Numbered from the stretch's first letter, positions 16,906 through 27,132 are shown. The stretch: DNA of 50,176 bases from an uncultured Bacteroidia bacterium (GCA_938038735.1 CALHSW010000040.1:1-50176), one strand, 5' to 3'. The notes: generated from the sequence alone by a model not told the origin. Translations and numbers: made by a program.

Positions 16906-18660
16906 ATGATAAAGATAATAAGACGTATTGGAGCATACATGGGAGGGCGCAGGCTGTTGCTGCCCTGCTCCATTGGGCTTTCGGCGGTCAATGGGCTGCT
17001 GTCGCTCCTTCCCTTCATTTTGCTATGGCTAGTGGTACGCACGTTGCTCATGGCGAATGGCGATTTTTCCGAAACGCCCCTTTGGAGCTACGCCTTTGCA
17101 GCCCTGGCGGTATCAATACTCAACGTACTGCTCTACTTCCTAGCCTTAATGCTATCGCACCTCGCTGCGTTCCGCGTAGAGACCAACATGCGGCGCACCG
17201 CGATGGAAAAGCTCATGCGCATGCCGCTCGGCTTTTTCGACACGCAAAGCACGGGGCGGATGCGTAAAATTGTGGACGAGGATGCCGGGCAAACGCATAC
17301 CTTCGTGGCGCATATCCTGCCCGATGCCGCAAGCTGCATCGTGGCGCCCCTCGGAGTGGTAGCGCTCCTGCTAACGGTAGATTGGCAGCTAGGCATTGCC
17401 GCCATGATGCCCATTCTCAGCGCCTTTGCCATTATGGGCTACTTAATGAATCCCCGAAATAACCACTTCCAACGGCAGTACCTCGATGCGCAGGAGCGGA
17501 TGAGCGCTGAGGCGGTGGAATATGTGCGGGGCATCCCCGTGGTGAAAGTCTTCCAACAAACGGTATTTTCGTTCAAACGGTTCTACGACAGCATTACCAC
17601 GTACCGCGACCTAGTGATCCAATACACCCTCGCCTGGCGAAGACCAATGTCCGCCTACACTGTAGCAATCAATGCCTTCGCCTTCATTCTAGTACCCGTA
17701 GGGGTCATTTTGATAGGGCATGGCAAGGATCCTATCGTAGTGGTTTCAGATGTAATACTCTACGTGCTGATAGCCCCTGTCATTGCGAGCAACGTAATGC
17801 GGGCAATGCACCTAGGCCAAAACCTCTACCTCGCCAATGAGGCCCTAGATCGTCTAGAAAAACTCATCTCCCGCGAGCCCCTTCCCGATTGCACCACGCC
17901 GCAGCAGGCAAAGTCGTTCAACATTAGCCTACACAGCGTATCGTTTCGCTACGAGGGAGCTCAAACGGACGCGGTACGCCAAGTATCTCTCTCCATTGCC
18001 GAGGGGGAAACGGTAGCCCTTGTAGGGGCTTCAGGAAGCGGAAAAACCACCATAGCCCGTCTGATACCACGTTTTTGGGACGTTCGCGAGGGAAGCGTAC
18101 GCATCGGCGGCGTTGACGTGCGACAGATGGACAAGGCAGACTTAATGCGTACCATCTCGTTCGTTTTTCAGAACGCTAGGCTATTTAAAACCTCCATCCT
18201 GGAGAACGTGCGATACGGTAGCCCCCAGGCAACGCAGGAGCAGGTGGAGAACGCCATTGACCTATCGCAAAGCCGCGACATTATCGATCGTCTGCCAAAA
18301 GGCATCCTGACTACCATCGGTAGCGAAGGCACCTACCTTTCCGGGGGCGAAGAGCAACGCATTCTCCTCGCACGCGCCATAGTGAAAAATGCGCCTATCG
18401 TGGTTCTCGACGAGGCTACTGCCTTTGCCGACCCCGAGAATGAACAGCGAATACGCATGGCGATCCGCCACCTTACCCAAGGCAAAACAGTGCTTATGAT
18501 TGCCCATCGGCTACATTCAGTGCGGGAAGCCAACCGCATCGTGGTGGTGGCCCATGGCTCTATCGCCGAACAGGGAACGCACGAAGAACTCATGGCAAAG
18601 AAGTCACTATACTACGCTATGTGGAATGAATACCAACAGGCCGCAGCGTGGAGGCTATAA
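16906..18660 (+). CDS. ABC transporter half, permease-ATPase fusion (first of pair)
   Basis: 584 residues from the ATG at 16906; a TTG two codons upstream is a possible alternative. Residues 15-320 hold a six-helix type I exporter domain, and 345-580 the nucleotide-binding domain. Walker A is GASGSGKTT, the Q-loop SFVFQN, the signature LSGGEEQR (Glu in place of the more usual Gln or Arg), Walker B IVVLDEATA and the switch His MIAHR. The aromatic A-loop is within SFRYEG. The sequence after the Walker B Glu reads FADPEN rather than the usual SLDxEN. It lies next to a second half-transporter with a 13-bp gap, so the two likely form a heterodimer of the IrtAB/YbtPQ build. The direction of transport is not decided by sequence alone. 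Confidence 0.92.
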   Translation: MIKIIRRIGAYMGGRRLLLPCSIGLSAVNGLLSLLPFILLWLVVRTLLMANGDFSETPLWSYAFAALAVSILNVLLYFLALMLSHLAAFRVETNMRRTAMEKLMRMPLGFFDTQSTGRMRKIVDEDAGQTHTFVAHILPDAASCIVAPLGVVALLLTVDWQLGIAAMMPILSAFAIMGYLMNPRNNHFQRQYLDAQERMSAEAVEYVRGIPVVKVFQQTVFSFKRFYDSITTYRDLVIQYTLAWRRPMSAYTVAINAFAFILVPVGVILIGHGKDPIVVVSDVILYVLIAPVIASNVMRAMHLGQNLYLANEALDRLEKLISREPLPDCTTPQQAKSFNISLHSVSFRYEGAQTDAVRQVSLSIAEGETVALVGASGSGKTTIARLIPRFWDVREGSVRIGGVDVRQMDKADLMRTISFVFQNARLFKTSILENVRYGSPQATQEQVENAIDLSQSRDIIDRLPKGILTTIGSEGTYLSGGEEQRILLARAIVKNAPIVVLDEATAFADPENEQRIRMAIRHLTQGKTVLMIAHRLHSVREANRIVVVAHGSIAEQGTHEELMAKKSLYYAMWNEYQQAAAWRL

Positions 18661-18673
18661 AACAGGCACAGCA

Positions 18674-20410
18674 ATGATTAAATACTTGCAGAAACGTTTC
18701 GCCCTTTCGGAAAAGGGGGCGAAGGATTTACGGAATGCCATAGCTTGGTCAACCCTACTCAACCTTGCGCTGATGCTTCCGCCCTCCTTCCTATTCCTCT
18801 TTTTAATGGAGTACATCGGATCGCAGGATACCCCAGCGCACTCGCTCTGGTTCTACATACTCATAGCCACTGCATTGGCCATAGCGATGTACATTATAGC
18901 GCGGCGTCAGTACGACAGCACCTACACCACCATATACACAGAAAGTGCCCAGCGGCGCATCAACTTGGCGGAAAAACTGCGCCGATTGCCATTAGCCTTC
19001 TTCAGCGAACGAGACCTATCCGACCTCACCTCCACCGTGATGGAAGACTGCACCATGCTCGAAGAGGTTTTCTCGCATGCAGTTCCCCAGCTCTTTGCTT
19101 CAGGACTTAGCGTTGCTCTCATTGCCGTTAACCTTTTTTGCTACAGCTGGCCGCTCTCGCTAGCACTCTTGTGGGTTGTGCCTCTAAGTTTGGCTTCACT
19201 TTTGCTTTCGCGCCGCCGGCTTAGTAAAGTCTTCGCCCAGCTATACCACGTAAAGCGAGGGGTAACGGAGCAGATTCAGGCCGGGCTAGAATGCATACAG
19301 GAAATCAAAGCCTACAATGGCGAGAACAACTTCTCAAAGAGCTTTGACGCACGGCTATCTCAATACGAAAAGGAGCTAGTGCACCACGAATTGGTGGCTA
19401 GCATATTCGTTAACCTCTCCGCCATGCTCCTAAAGCTAGGAATGCCAACGGTGATCCTTGTGGGTGCATGGCTGCTCCAACGCGGCGATGTGTCACTTTT
19501 TGCCTACCTGGCATTTCTTATTGCCTCCGCCATGGTGTACAACCCCATCCAAGAGGTGTGCAACTTCTTGTCCATCCTCTCCTTCCTTGACGTGCGCATA
19601 AATCGGGTAAAAGAAATTGACTCTATGCCAACGCAGTCAGGAGGCAAAACCATGCCGATAAAGGGCTACGACATTGAATTCCGCAACGTGCATTTTTCGT
19701 ATGAAAGCGGAAAACAGGTGCTACGCAACGTTTCATTCGTTGCACGCCAGGGGGAGATCACCGCGCTTGTGGGGCCTTCCGGCGGGGGAAAAAGTACTAC
19801 AGCGAAACTTGCCGCCCGCTTTTGGGACGTTGATAGCGGTCAGATACTAGTTGGCGGCGTTGACATCTCGCGGGTAGACCCCGAGGTGCTGCTCGAGCAT
19901 TTTGCGATAGTCTTTCAAGACGTGGTACTCTTTAACGCCTCCATTGCCGACAACATCCGTATCGGCAAACGCGATGCCACCGATGAAGAGGTGCACCGCG
20001 CCGCAAGGCTTGCCCAGTGCGATGGGTTCATTGAACGCATGCCGCATGGCTATAGCACCGTGATAGGCGAGAACGGCGCAACGCTTTCAGGCGGAGAACG
20101 GCAACGCATTTCAATCGCCCGTGCGATGCTAAAAAACGCTCCGATCGTTCTTCTAGATGAGGCTACCGCCAGCCTGGATGCAGAAAACGAAACGAAGATA
20201 CAGACAGGTATCTCGGAGCTAGTACGAGATAAGACCGTCATTATCATTGCCCACCGCATGCGCACGGTGCGCAATGCGGACCGCATTGTAGTGCTAGAAA
20301 ACGGCGCGGTGCGGGAGCAGGGCACTCCCGAAGAGCTAATGGCAAAAAACGGTGCGTTTGCCCAAATGGTGCGACTGCAACAGGAGGAGGACATTGCACA
20401 CTCGAATTAG
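18674..20410 (+). CDS. ABC transporter half, permease-ATPase fusion (second of pair)
   Basis: 578 residues from the ATG at 18674. An upstream open frame to 18500 overlaps the first ABC gene in another frame and is not part of it. It has six predicted helices (about 25-320), then an ATPase domain with Walker A GPSGGGKST, Q-loop AIVFQD, signature LSGGERQR, Walker B IVLLDEATASLD and switch His IIAHR. All catalytic elements are standard here. It should pair with the preceding half-transporter in the inner membrane. The next gene, an MMPL-type exporter, starts 25 bp later. Confidence 0.93.
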   Translation: MIKYLQKRFALSEKGAKDLRNAIAWSTLLNLALMLPPSFLFLFLMEYIGSQDTPAHSLWFYILIATALAIAMYIIARRQYDSTYTTIYTESAQRRINLAEKLRRLPLAFFSERDLSDLTSTVMEDCTMLEEVFSHAVPQLFASGLSVALIAVNLFCYSWPLSLALLWVVPLSLASLLLSRRRLSKVFAQLYHVKRGVTEQIQAGLECIQEIKAYNGENNFSKSFDARLSQYEKELVHHELVASIFVNLSAMLLKLGMPTVILVGAWLLQRGDVSLFAYLAFLIASAMVYNPIQEVCNFLSILSFLDVRINRVKEIDSMPTQSGGKTMPIKGYDIEFRNVHFSYESGKQVLRNVSFVARQGEITALVGPSGGGKSTTAKLAARFWDVDSGQILVGGVDISRVDPEVLLEHFAIVFQDVVLFNASIADNIRIGKRDATDEEVHRAARLAQCDGFIERMPHGYSTVIGENGATLSGGERQRISIARAMLKNAPIVLLDEATASLDAENETKIQTGISELVRDKTVIIIAHRMRTVRNADRIVVLENGAVREQGTPEELMAKNGAFAQMVRLQQEEDIAHSN

Positions 20411-20435
20411 TTGAACGATTGACAGAAAAAAAGAG

Positions 20436-22787
20436 ATGAAGATTATAAGAATCAATGGCTGATTTAGACAGCTGGCAAGATGGATACTGCGACACCGTTG
20501 GGCAGTAGGCGGTGTATTTGCAGTGCTTATGGCTTTGGCAGTAGTGGGGACCAAACGCATAATCATGCGGACATCGTTTGATGACTACTTTCTAAGTGAT
20601 GACCCTATGCTCCTAAAAACCGAGGAGTTCAAATCCATTTTTGGTAATGATTACTACGTGGCCGTGCTGGTAAAAAGCCCCAATATTTTCTCCGAGCCTA
20701 GCTTGGCGCGCATTCGTGAACTTAGCAATGAGCTGAGGGACAGCCTGTCGTACGCTGAGAAAGTAACATCAATCACCGATATGGAGTTTGCGGTTGGCAC
20801 GGAGGATGGGATGACCATCGAGCAGATTGTACCCGATGAGATCCCCACGGACACCGCATCGCTCAATGCGATCCGCCGAAAGGCATACTGCAAACCCTAC
20901 GTGGCGAAGAAAATGGTGTCAAGCGACGGCACTATGACGTGGATCATGGTGAAGTTACGCCCCTTTCCTGCCGATAGCGTCTGGAAGAAAACAAGCAACA
21001 TCGCCCCAGACATGGTTACGGGTAAGGAAACGGGACATATTATCGGGAAAGCAAAGTACGCAGAGCTGTCGCCTAGCGCCGCTGGGATGCCATACCTTAG
21101 CTACGAGAAGGTTAGCTACCTCACGCACGAAATGGGACTCCTTTTCCTCTTCGCATTCATCATTTCAATAGTTGTAATGGTCGTTGTAACCCGCTCACTC
21201 CAAGGCGTAATAGCCCCGCTGCTCACGTCTATTTTTGGATTGCTACTTAGCTTCGGCGTTATCGGGTGGACTGGAATCTACATTGATATGTCCACCACCA
21301 TGATTACCGTTATCCTCACGTTTGCATGCTCCATTGCGTACAACATCCATTTGTACAACTATTTCAAGACCCAATTCGTTGAGTCGGGCCAACGAAGGGA
21401 GTCCATCGTGGAAGCCATGGGCGAAACGGGCTGGGGCATTCTCCTTTCAGGGTTAACCACCGTGGCAGCCATGTTGACCTTTCTCTCCATGAAAGTCGTC
21501 CCGATGCAAGCCATTGGCATTAACACCGCGCTTTGCCTTATTTCCATTCTAATCACATGCCTATTCATCTCGCCTATCGTGCTTTCGTTCGGAGGGAACC
21601 GGAAGCCAGCGGCAGACATGGCAAGGAGCTTTGAGGGATACATTGGCGAACGATTCGAACGGTTCGGCGCATTTGTAATACGACACCACCGCGCCATTGC
21701 CGCGCTATCAGCTGTATTCACCATCTTTTGCGGCATAGGGCTCTTCTTCATTGAACCCGCGTTTGATATTGAAAAAACAATGGGGCGCAAAGTACCTTAC
21801 GTCAAGCGGTTCCTTGACCTATGCGACACAGAGTTGGGGTCCATGTACGCATACGACCTCATGATTACGCTGCCCAAAGACAACGATGCCAAAAAGCCTG
21901 AAAATCTACAGAAGCTAGACGAACTGACTGCCATCGCAAGCCGCTACAAGCTGACAAAACGGTGCAACTCCATTACGGACATTATAAAAGACATGCATTG
22001 TACCCTCAAGGGCAATTCGCCCGCAGCCTACTGTATCCCTTCTGAGGCGAACATGGTTGCACAGCTGCTACTCCTCTACGAGAACGCTGGGGGCACCGAG
22101 TCGGAATACTGGATGGACTACGACTACAAACGTTTGCGCCTACAGCTGGAGCTCAAGGACTTTAACTCCTACGAGGCCGAAAAGGAAATGAACAATCTAG
22201 AGGCGGAGGCACAAAGACTCTTCCCCGGCGCGCACGTGTCGTTGGTGGGCAATATTCCCCAATTCACGGCGATGCAGCAATACGTAGAGCGGGGGCAAAT
22301 GTGGTCAATGCTCCTCTCGGTGCTAGTGATTGGGGCAATTCTCATCCTGATCTTCGGAAGCTGGAAGGTAGGACTCGTTGGCATGATTCCGAATATCGCC
22401 CCAGCCATCATCGTTGGGGGCATGATGGGATGGCTCGACTACCCGCTCGACATGATGACCGCGTCGCTCATCCCTATGGTGCTAGGCATCGCGGTGGACG
22501 ACACCATCCATTTCATCAACCACAGCCACGTGGCTTTTGATCGGCAGGGCAACTACGCAAAAGCCATCAAACAAGCCTTCCGCACGGAGGGGCTAGCCAT
22601 CGTTATGTCCACCGTGGTCATCTCGGCTGCATTTGCCGGCTTTATCTTCTCCGATGCCACGCAAATTCGCAACTGGGGCATCCTGGCCGTTGCCGGCATG
22701 GTGTCTGCCCTGCTAGCCGACCTCTTCCTCACCCCCATTTTGATTGACTACCTCCACATTTTCAAGAAAAAAACAAACGAACAATAA
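20436..22787 (+). CDS. MMPL/RND-like exporter with SSD-type helices; in-frame TGA near the start
   Basis: The frame gives about 775-783 residues of a two-fold MMPL/RND exporter (COG1033 type). It has a first helix, a periplasmic loop, helices at about 225-370, a second loop and a second helix block. It has motifs such as RTSFDDYFLSDDP and LGIAVDDTIHFINH. An ATG at 20436 with a purine-rich leader starts the correct frame, but its ninth codon is TGA (20460-20462). The frame then continues without interruption. The first TM helix (WAVGGVFAVLMALAVVG, about 20499-20549) lies after the TGA. The GTG at 20523 would cut this helix in half, and only CTG codons (20472, 20487) lie between. So the start is a rare CTG, or the gene is damaged, or there is a base error. 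It likely moves a hydrophobic compound with the LolA-like and barrel proteins downstream. Confidence 0.85.
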
Positions 22788-22800
22788 ATCCGATATCATC

Positions 22801-23580
22801 ATGAAAGCAAAACACTTAGTATTAACGCTCCTCGTCTTAACGGCTATGCAGAGCGCCATGGCCGACACGCTCACAGGCAGAGAGGTCATGGAGAAGGTAA
22901 AGGGCCGCGCCGATGGCGATACCCGATACGCCACCGTGGAAATGACCCTCATTCAAAAGAACGGCCATAAACGGGTAAGAAAGCTTGAATCGTGGGCCAT
23001 GGACGTAGGCAAAGACACCAAGAAAATCATGTTTTTCACCTACCCTGGCGATGTGAAAGGTACTGGTTTTCTCACCTGGGACTACGATGATCCCAAAGCC
23101 ACAGATGATAAGTGGCTCTACCTACCAGCCTTGAAGAAAACGAGACGCATCAGCGGAAAGTCTTCTAAAACAGACTACTTCATGGGGAGTGACTTCACCT
23201 ACAACGATATGAGCGCACGCAGCGTTGATGAGGAGCAGCACACCCTTCTACGCGAAGAGGTCCTCGATGGCTACAAGTGCTGGGTGGTGCAATCTATACC
23301 TTACGACAAGGGTGAAATTTACGCTAGTCGTACCACATGGATACGGCAGGACTGCCTACTAGTGGTCCAGGCTGAGTTCTACGATAAGCTGCAAAAGCTG
23401 CACCGCCGCCTCTCAGTCTCCGACATCATCATGGTGCAAGGCTTTTGGACCATGGAGTTTATGCAGATGGAAAATGTGCAAACCGGCCATAAAACCACCA
23501 TCCGCATGGGCAACCATCAGTTCAACATTAAGCTATCACCAAACCTCTTCACGGTTTCTCAGCTAGAGAAAGGGCTTTGA
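22801..23580 (+). CDS. LolA-like outer-membrane lipoprotein-sorting family protein
   Basis: 259 residues from the ATG at 22801 with a signal peptide ending AMAD. The mature part matches the LolA-like group (PF17131-type) found next to MMPL exporters. It has the typical sequence KIMFFTYPGDVKGTGFLTWDY, DKWLYLPALKKTRRI and DYFMGSDFTYNDMS. The fold is a half-barrel that carries a lipid or lipid-linked cargo across the periplasm. It is 13 bp behind the exporter and followed after one base by a barrel protein, so it probably carries the exporter's cargo between membranes. Confidence 0.88.
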   Translation: MKAKHLVLTLLVLTAMQSAMADTLTGREVMEKVKGRADGDTRYATVEMTLIQKNGHKRVRKLESWAMDVGKDTKKIMFFTYPGDVKGTGFLTWDYDDPKATDDKWLYLPALKKTRRISGKSSKTDYFMGSDFTYNDMSARSVDEEQHTLLREEVLDGYKCWVVQSIPYDKGEIYASRTTWIRQDCLLVVQAEFYDKLQKLHRRLSVSDIIMVQGFWTMEFMQMENVQTGHKTTIRMGNHQFNIKLSPNLFTVSQLEKGL

Positions 23581-23581
23581 T

Positions 23582-24943
23582 ATGGAGCTTTTATTACAAG
23601 CAGCCAGGGCAGCTCTTTTAGTCTGCCTATCCTTCCCCTGTTCGCGCCCATGGGCGCAAGCAGGGGAAAGGGAGACCAATGCGATGCGTCATGCAAAAGA
23701 CACCACCAGCGTATCCCCTGCCGCATCTAGCGCAACCGCCGCATTAGGACAACTCCCCGAAGAGGATAACGAGGAAACCTTTAGGGTGCAAACAAAAGGG
23801 TTTCTTGACACCTACCACGCCATGCGAACTGAACAACCGTGCGACTGGATGGCATCACGCACGCGGGCAAGAGGGGAAATTAGCGTTGAAAGGGGGACTG
23901 CCTCCCTTTTCATATCGCTCAACGCCACCTACAACGCCATTCTGCCCGAGCGAACAGGCATCCAGCTACGCGAGGCGTTCATTACCTACGCCCAAGGCAA
24001 TTTCGATTTGCGGATAGGACGGCAGATCATCGTTTGGGGCGTTGCCGATGCCCTGCGGGTGGCCGATTGCGTATCGCCCTGCGACTACACAGAGTTTCTC
24101 GCCCAGGACTACGATGATATTCGTATGCCAGTCAATGCGCTACGCGCAAGGTACACTGTGGGGAGCTTTACGTTTGAAGCCCTTTGCAACCCAATTGTCA
24201 ATTTTTTCGTGCTGCCCACAGATGGGCGTAATCCGTGGGCTCTTCGCCCGCCCTCCTCCCCTCTGCCCTACACCATAGACTTGGAAGAGGGGAAGCCTAA
24301 ACCTAAAATAGAAAATGTGGAGTATGGGGGGCGACTCATCGCCAACCTCAGTGGTGGGGATATAACTCTTAGCGCCTTGCGAACATGGAATAAACAGCCA
24401 GCTCTATGCCCAAGCATGGCGAATGATGGGCAGTCGATTCTCATCAATGGTCGCTATCTCCGTATGACGATGGTTGCAGCCGACGGCTCGTTACCGCTGG
24501 GGCAATTCGTTCTACGGGCCGAGGCAGCACTCTACATAGGCGAGGCCCAAAGCGTGCTGCTCGGCCACAACGCCCAACAGCGCAACGTGATGAATGCTCT
24601 GGTAGGGATTGATTGGTACCCTGGAAACGATTGGAACATCAGCCTACAGTACTTTCACAAGCATCTATTCGGTAACATGGAGGGAATCGCCTCGTACCGT
24701 AATGCGGGCATTGCCACTGCGAGAATTTCAAAAGACCTGCTTCGCAGCACGCTCAAGCTCTCAACCTTTGCCTACGTTGATGTGGCGGATGGCGCCCTAT
24801 TCAACCGCCTCGCCATTGCCTACTCGCTCAATGACCAACTAGAACTCGCCGCGGGGTACGACCTCCTCTATGCGCAGCGGGGAAAACTGGCTATCTACGG
24901 CAAGAACTCCGAGGCATGGATTAAGGCAAAGTACAGCTTCTAG
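23582..24943 (+). CDS. DUF1302-like outer-membrane beta-barrel protein
   Basis: 453 residues with a signal peptide (about 1-26, ...SRPWAQA). A segment near residues 138-175 reads RIGRQIIVWGVADALRVADCVSPCDYTEF. This is characteristic of DUF1302-type barrels that accompany MMPL and LolA-like proteins. The rest alternates barrel strands and ends ...EAWIKAKYSF with a C-terminal Phe. It starts one base after the LolA-like gene's stop and is the last gene of the operon. The inferred role is an outer-membrane acceptor or exit for the cargo. Confidence 0.8.
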   Translation: MELLLQAARAALLVCLSFPCSRPWAQAGERETNAMRHAKDTTSVSPAASSATAALGQLPEEDNEETFRVQTKGFLDTYHAMRTEQPCDWMASRTRARGEISVERGTASLFISLNATYNAILPERTGIQLREAFITYAQGNFDLRIGRQIIVWGVADALRVADCVSPCDYTEFLAQDYDDIRMPVNALRARYTVGSFTFEALCNPIVNFFVLPTDGRNPWALRPPSSPLPYTIDLEEGKPKPKIENVEYGGRLIANLSGGDITLSALRTWNKQPALCPSMANDGQSILINGRYLRMTMVAADGSLPLGQFVLRAEAALYIGEAQSVLLGHNAQQRNVMNALVGIDWYPGNDWNISLQYFHKHLFGNMEGIASYRNAGIATARISKDLLRSTLKLSTFAYVDVADGALFNRLAIAYSLNDQLELAAGYDLLYAQRGKLAIYGKNSEAWIKAKYSF

Positions 24944-24966
24944 CATGCAGTGCTGGGTCTCCTCTC

Positions 24967-25890
24967 CTAGAATACCGAGATACGGATGTAACGTTTCGGG
25001 TGCCGCTTAATGTCGGTAACAAGTGAATCTAATGAGGCAATGGCCGACTGCGCCTGACGGTAAATCTCATCATCCTTGAGGAGCTTGCCCGCGGTACCCT
25101 CACCGCGCTGTAAAGCCATCAGCAACGAATCAGCCGATTGTGAAGCCTTCTCTAGACTAGCGACCGCCGCACCAAAGTCAATACGACGTAACGAGTCGAT
25201 AATTTCATTTGCCCCCCCGATGGCACTATCGGCTGCCACGGCTGCAGACGACACGTTACCAATCGCCACATCTACGTTACTAAGTATCGGTTGGAGCTTC
25301 TTGGATGCCCCCGCGAGCTGACCTGCCGTTACGCTTAGGTTGGCTACAATCTCGCTCACATGCGTTGTATTCTCTTCAGTCATCAGGCCATTCACGTGCG
25401 ATGTGAGCATCGTAAGCCCCCGTATTAGCGTGTCAACTCTGATTATAAGCGGACCTACCGTCTCTTCAAGCGACTCGGCCAATGCCCCTTCCGTTCGCCC
25501 GGGTATTGTATCGTTATTCTTTAAAAATGGGCCGCTGCCCACCGCGTCAAAGAGTTTTACCACACGCCCGCCGATAAGCCCCGAATTGATGATTCCCGCG
25601 CGAGCCGTACCATTCAGCTTATAATCGGGCGACACCTGTAGCTCCACGAGTATCGCCTCGCCCGCTCGCCCCGTGTACTGCATTGACGAAACCTTTCCTA
25701 TGCCCAACCCATTAAGCATCACTCGGTTGCCCACGTAGAGTCCATCCACGTTATCAAACTTAACGTAGTAGCGACTCACAGGCTTAAAAACGTTCTCCCC
25801 CTTAAGGTAGATGTAGGAACCCACTAACAGAATTAACACTATAAGTGTGAAAAGACCTATCACCCATTCCTTCCGCTGCTTTGCCTTCAT
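24967..25890 (-). CDS. MCE (MlaD)-family lipid transport protein
   Basis: 307 residues with an N-terminal transmembrane helix (WVIGLFTLIVLILLVGSYIYL, about 9-29) and an MCE/MlaD domain (about 35-115, GLYVGNRVMLNGLGIGKV). A long helical tail follows. MCE proteins form periplasmic rings or tubes that move phospholipid between membranes. It lies 38 bp behind the amidase gene on the same strand, an arrangement common in Bacteroidales. No partner MlaE/MlaF genes are in this window. Confidence 0.9.
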   Translation of the reverse strand: MKAKQRKEWVIGLFTLIVLILLVGSYIYLKGENVFKPVSRYYVKFDNVDGLYVGNRVMLNGLGIGKVSSMQYTGRAGEAILVELQVSPDYKLNGTARAGIINSGLIGGRVVKLFDAVGSGPFLKNNDTIPGRTEGALAESLEETVGPLIIRVDTLIRGLTMLTSHVNGLMTEENTTHVSEIVANLSVTAGQLAGASKKLQPILSNVDVAIGNVSSAAVAADSAIGGANEIIDSLRRIDFGAAVASLEKASQSADSLLMALQRGEGTAGKLLKDDEIYRQAQSAIASLDSLVTDIKRHPKRYIRISVF

Positions 25891-25928
25891 GTTCTAGTTT
25901 TACAGATTTCCAACTTTCATTGTTTCCA

Positions 25929-27029
25929 TTAGTCCTCAAAGACTGCAATAAACGCATCGCCATACTTTCTCTTCACCTCTTTCAACGCCTTCTCCGCCTC
26001 AGCGTAGCTCGCGTAACGGTCAGTAAAATATCGGTAACGTTTCCCATCACGCCACTCAATAAGATTCGGGAATTCCCGTCGCAACGGGTGCTTCGCCTCA
26101 ATTGGCTCCGTCACCGATGCCACTTGGATAAGGTAGCGCTTGCCCGTTACCCGCGCTTGCGCTCCCTTGGCAGAATCTTTAGGGATACTCGTCTCCTCCT
26201 TCTGCTGAACCGACTCTCTACTCTCTTTGTAGGTTTTAAAAGCTTGATAAATCGCCTCAGCCGTTTCCTCCTGCCCCTTTTTTGACAAGAGGTACGCCTC
26301 TTCCTTCTTATTGCTTAAAAAGCCCAACTCAATAAGTACGGCTGGCATTGAACTCTTATAGAGTACCAAAAAACCAGCCTGTTTCACCTCTCGATCCACC
26401 CGTTGTTGTTGCTTCACAAAATTCTGCTGCACCAAGGCTGCGAACTCTATGCTCTGATCGTGGAAAACGTTCTGCATCAGAGAGAATATGATGTAGGATT
26501 CTGGGGAGCTAGGGTCAAAATGGTCGTATTTCTTAGTGTAATCCGTCTCAAAGGTGATAACCGAATTCTCCCGCTTCGCCACTTCAAATTGGTCTTCCGC
26601 CTTATGCCACCCCATCACGAAGGTCTCCACGCCCTTTGCAGCCACCGCTGGCGAAGAGTTGCAGTGAATAGATATGAAAAGGTCTGACTTCGCATCGTTG
26701 GCAATAGCGCTCCGCGCGTCTAGCTCAATGAACACATCCTTATCTCGTGTGTAAACAACCTTCACATCGGGGTGATTCTTCTTGATTTTTTCACCCAAAC
26801 GTAACGCTACTGCCAATGTCACATTCTTCTCTTTTGAATTTTGCCCCATCGTGCCAGGGTCTTTTCCACCGTGGCCCGCATCTATGGTCACGGTACGCAC
26901 CCCCACCTTGGCCTGCGCCTTAGACTCTACTGTATAGCCCAAAAACAGCACCCCTAGAAGCACTCCAAGCCACGAACAGTCATGCAGCAAGTACCAACTT
27001 TTAAGAAATAATCCTACCTTTGCCCGCAT
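25929..27029 (-). CDS. N-acetylmuramoyl-L-alanine amidase with SPOR domain
   Basis: 366 residues from the ATG at 27029. The open frame continues to 27425, but that part is the antisense of lptD and has no protein character. A membrane or signal segment (about 12-33) precedes an Amidase_3 domain (about 38-255). Its zinc ligands are TIDAGHGGKDPG (His), the Glu in SKEKNVTL and SIHCNSSP (His); the catalytic Glu is in AVLIELGFLSN. A linker leads to a C-terminal SPOR domain (about 295-365) that binds denuded glycan at division sites. It cuts the stem peptide from muramic acid in the periplasm. It is divergent from lptD and probably co-transcribed with the MCE gene. Confidence 0.93.
   Translation of the reverse strand: MRAKVGLFLKSWYLLHDCSWLGVLLGVLFLGYTVESKAQAKVGVRTVTIDAGHGGKDPGTMGQNSKEKNVTLAVALRLGEKIKKNHPDVKVVYTRDKDVFIELDARSAIANDAKSDLFISIHCNSSPAVAAKGVETFVMGWHKAEDQFEVAKRENSVITFETDYTKKYDHFDPSSPESYIIFSLMQNVFHDQSIEFAALVQQNFVKQQQRVDREVKQAGFLVLYKSSMPAVLIELGFLSNKKEEAYLLSKKGQEETAEAIYQAFKTYKESRESVQQKEETSIPKDSAKGAQARVTGKRYLIQVASVTEPIEAKHPLRREFPNLIEWRDGKRYRYFTDRYASYAEAEKALKEVKRKYGDAFIAVFED
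27015..27022 (+). promoter_or_regulatory. -7 element (TACCTTTG) toward lptD
   Basis: Matches TAnnTTTG and lies about 110 bases before the lptD ATG, partly over the start of the divergent amidase gene. No convincing -33 box. Confidence 0.35.
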
Positions 27030-27053
27030 AATAGCTAAACGATTCGCAAGGCA

Positions 27054-27061
27054 CAAAGGTA
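27054..27061 (-). promoter_or_regulatory. -7 element (TACCTTTG) toward the amidase
   Basis: Minus-strand TACCTTTG 24 bases before the ATG at 27029. It supports that start over the longer open frame. No convincing -33 box. Confidence 0.4.
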
Positions 27062-27132
27062 TAAAATCTCGGTGATATTCAGCGTTGAACAGTAATTTCA
27101 CCATTGCTAAATCTACATGGTCGCGGTGCGTT

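Noticed and set aside
20436..20529. Genetic code change (TGA as Trp)
   Set aside because: Several intact genes in the window end in TGA at the expected length, for example the first methyltransferase and the LolA-like protein at 23580.
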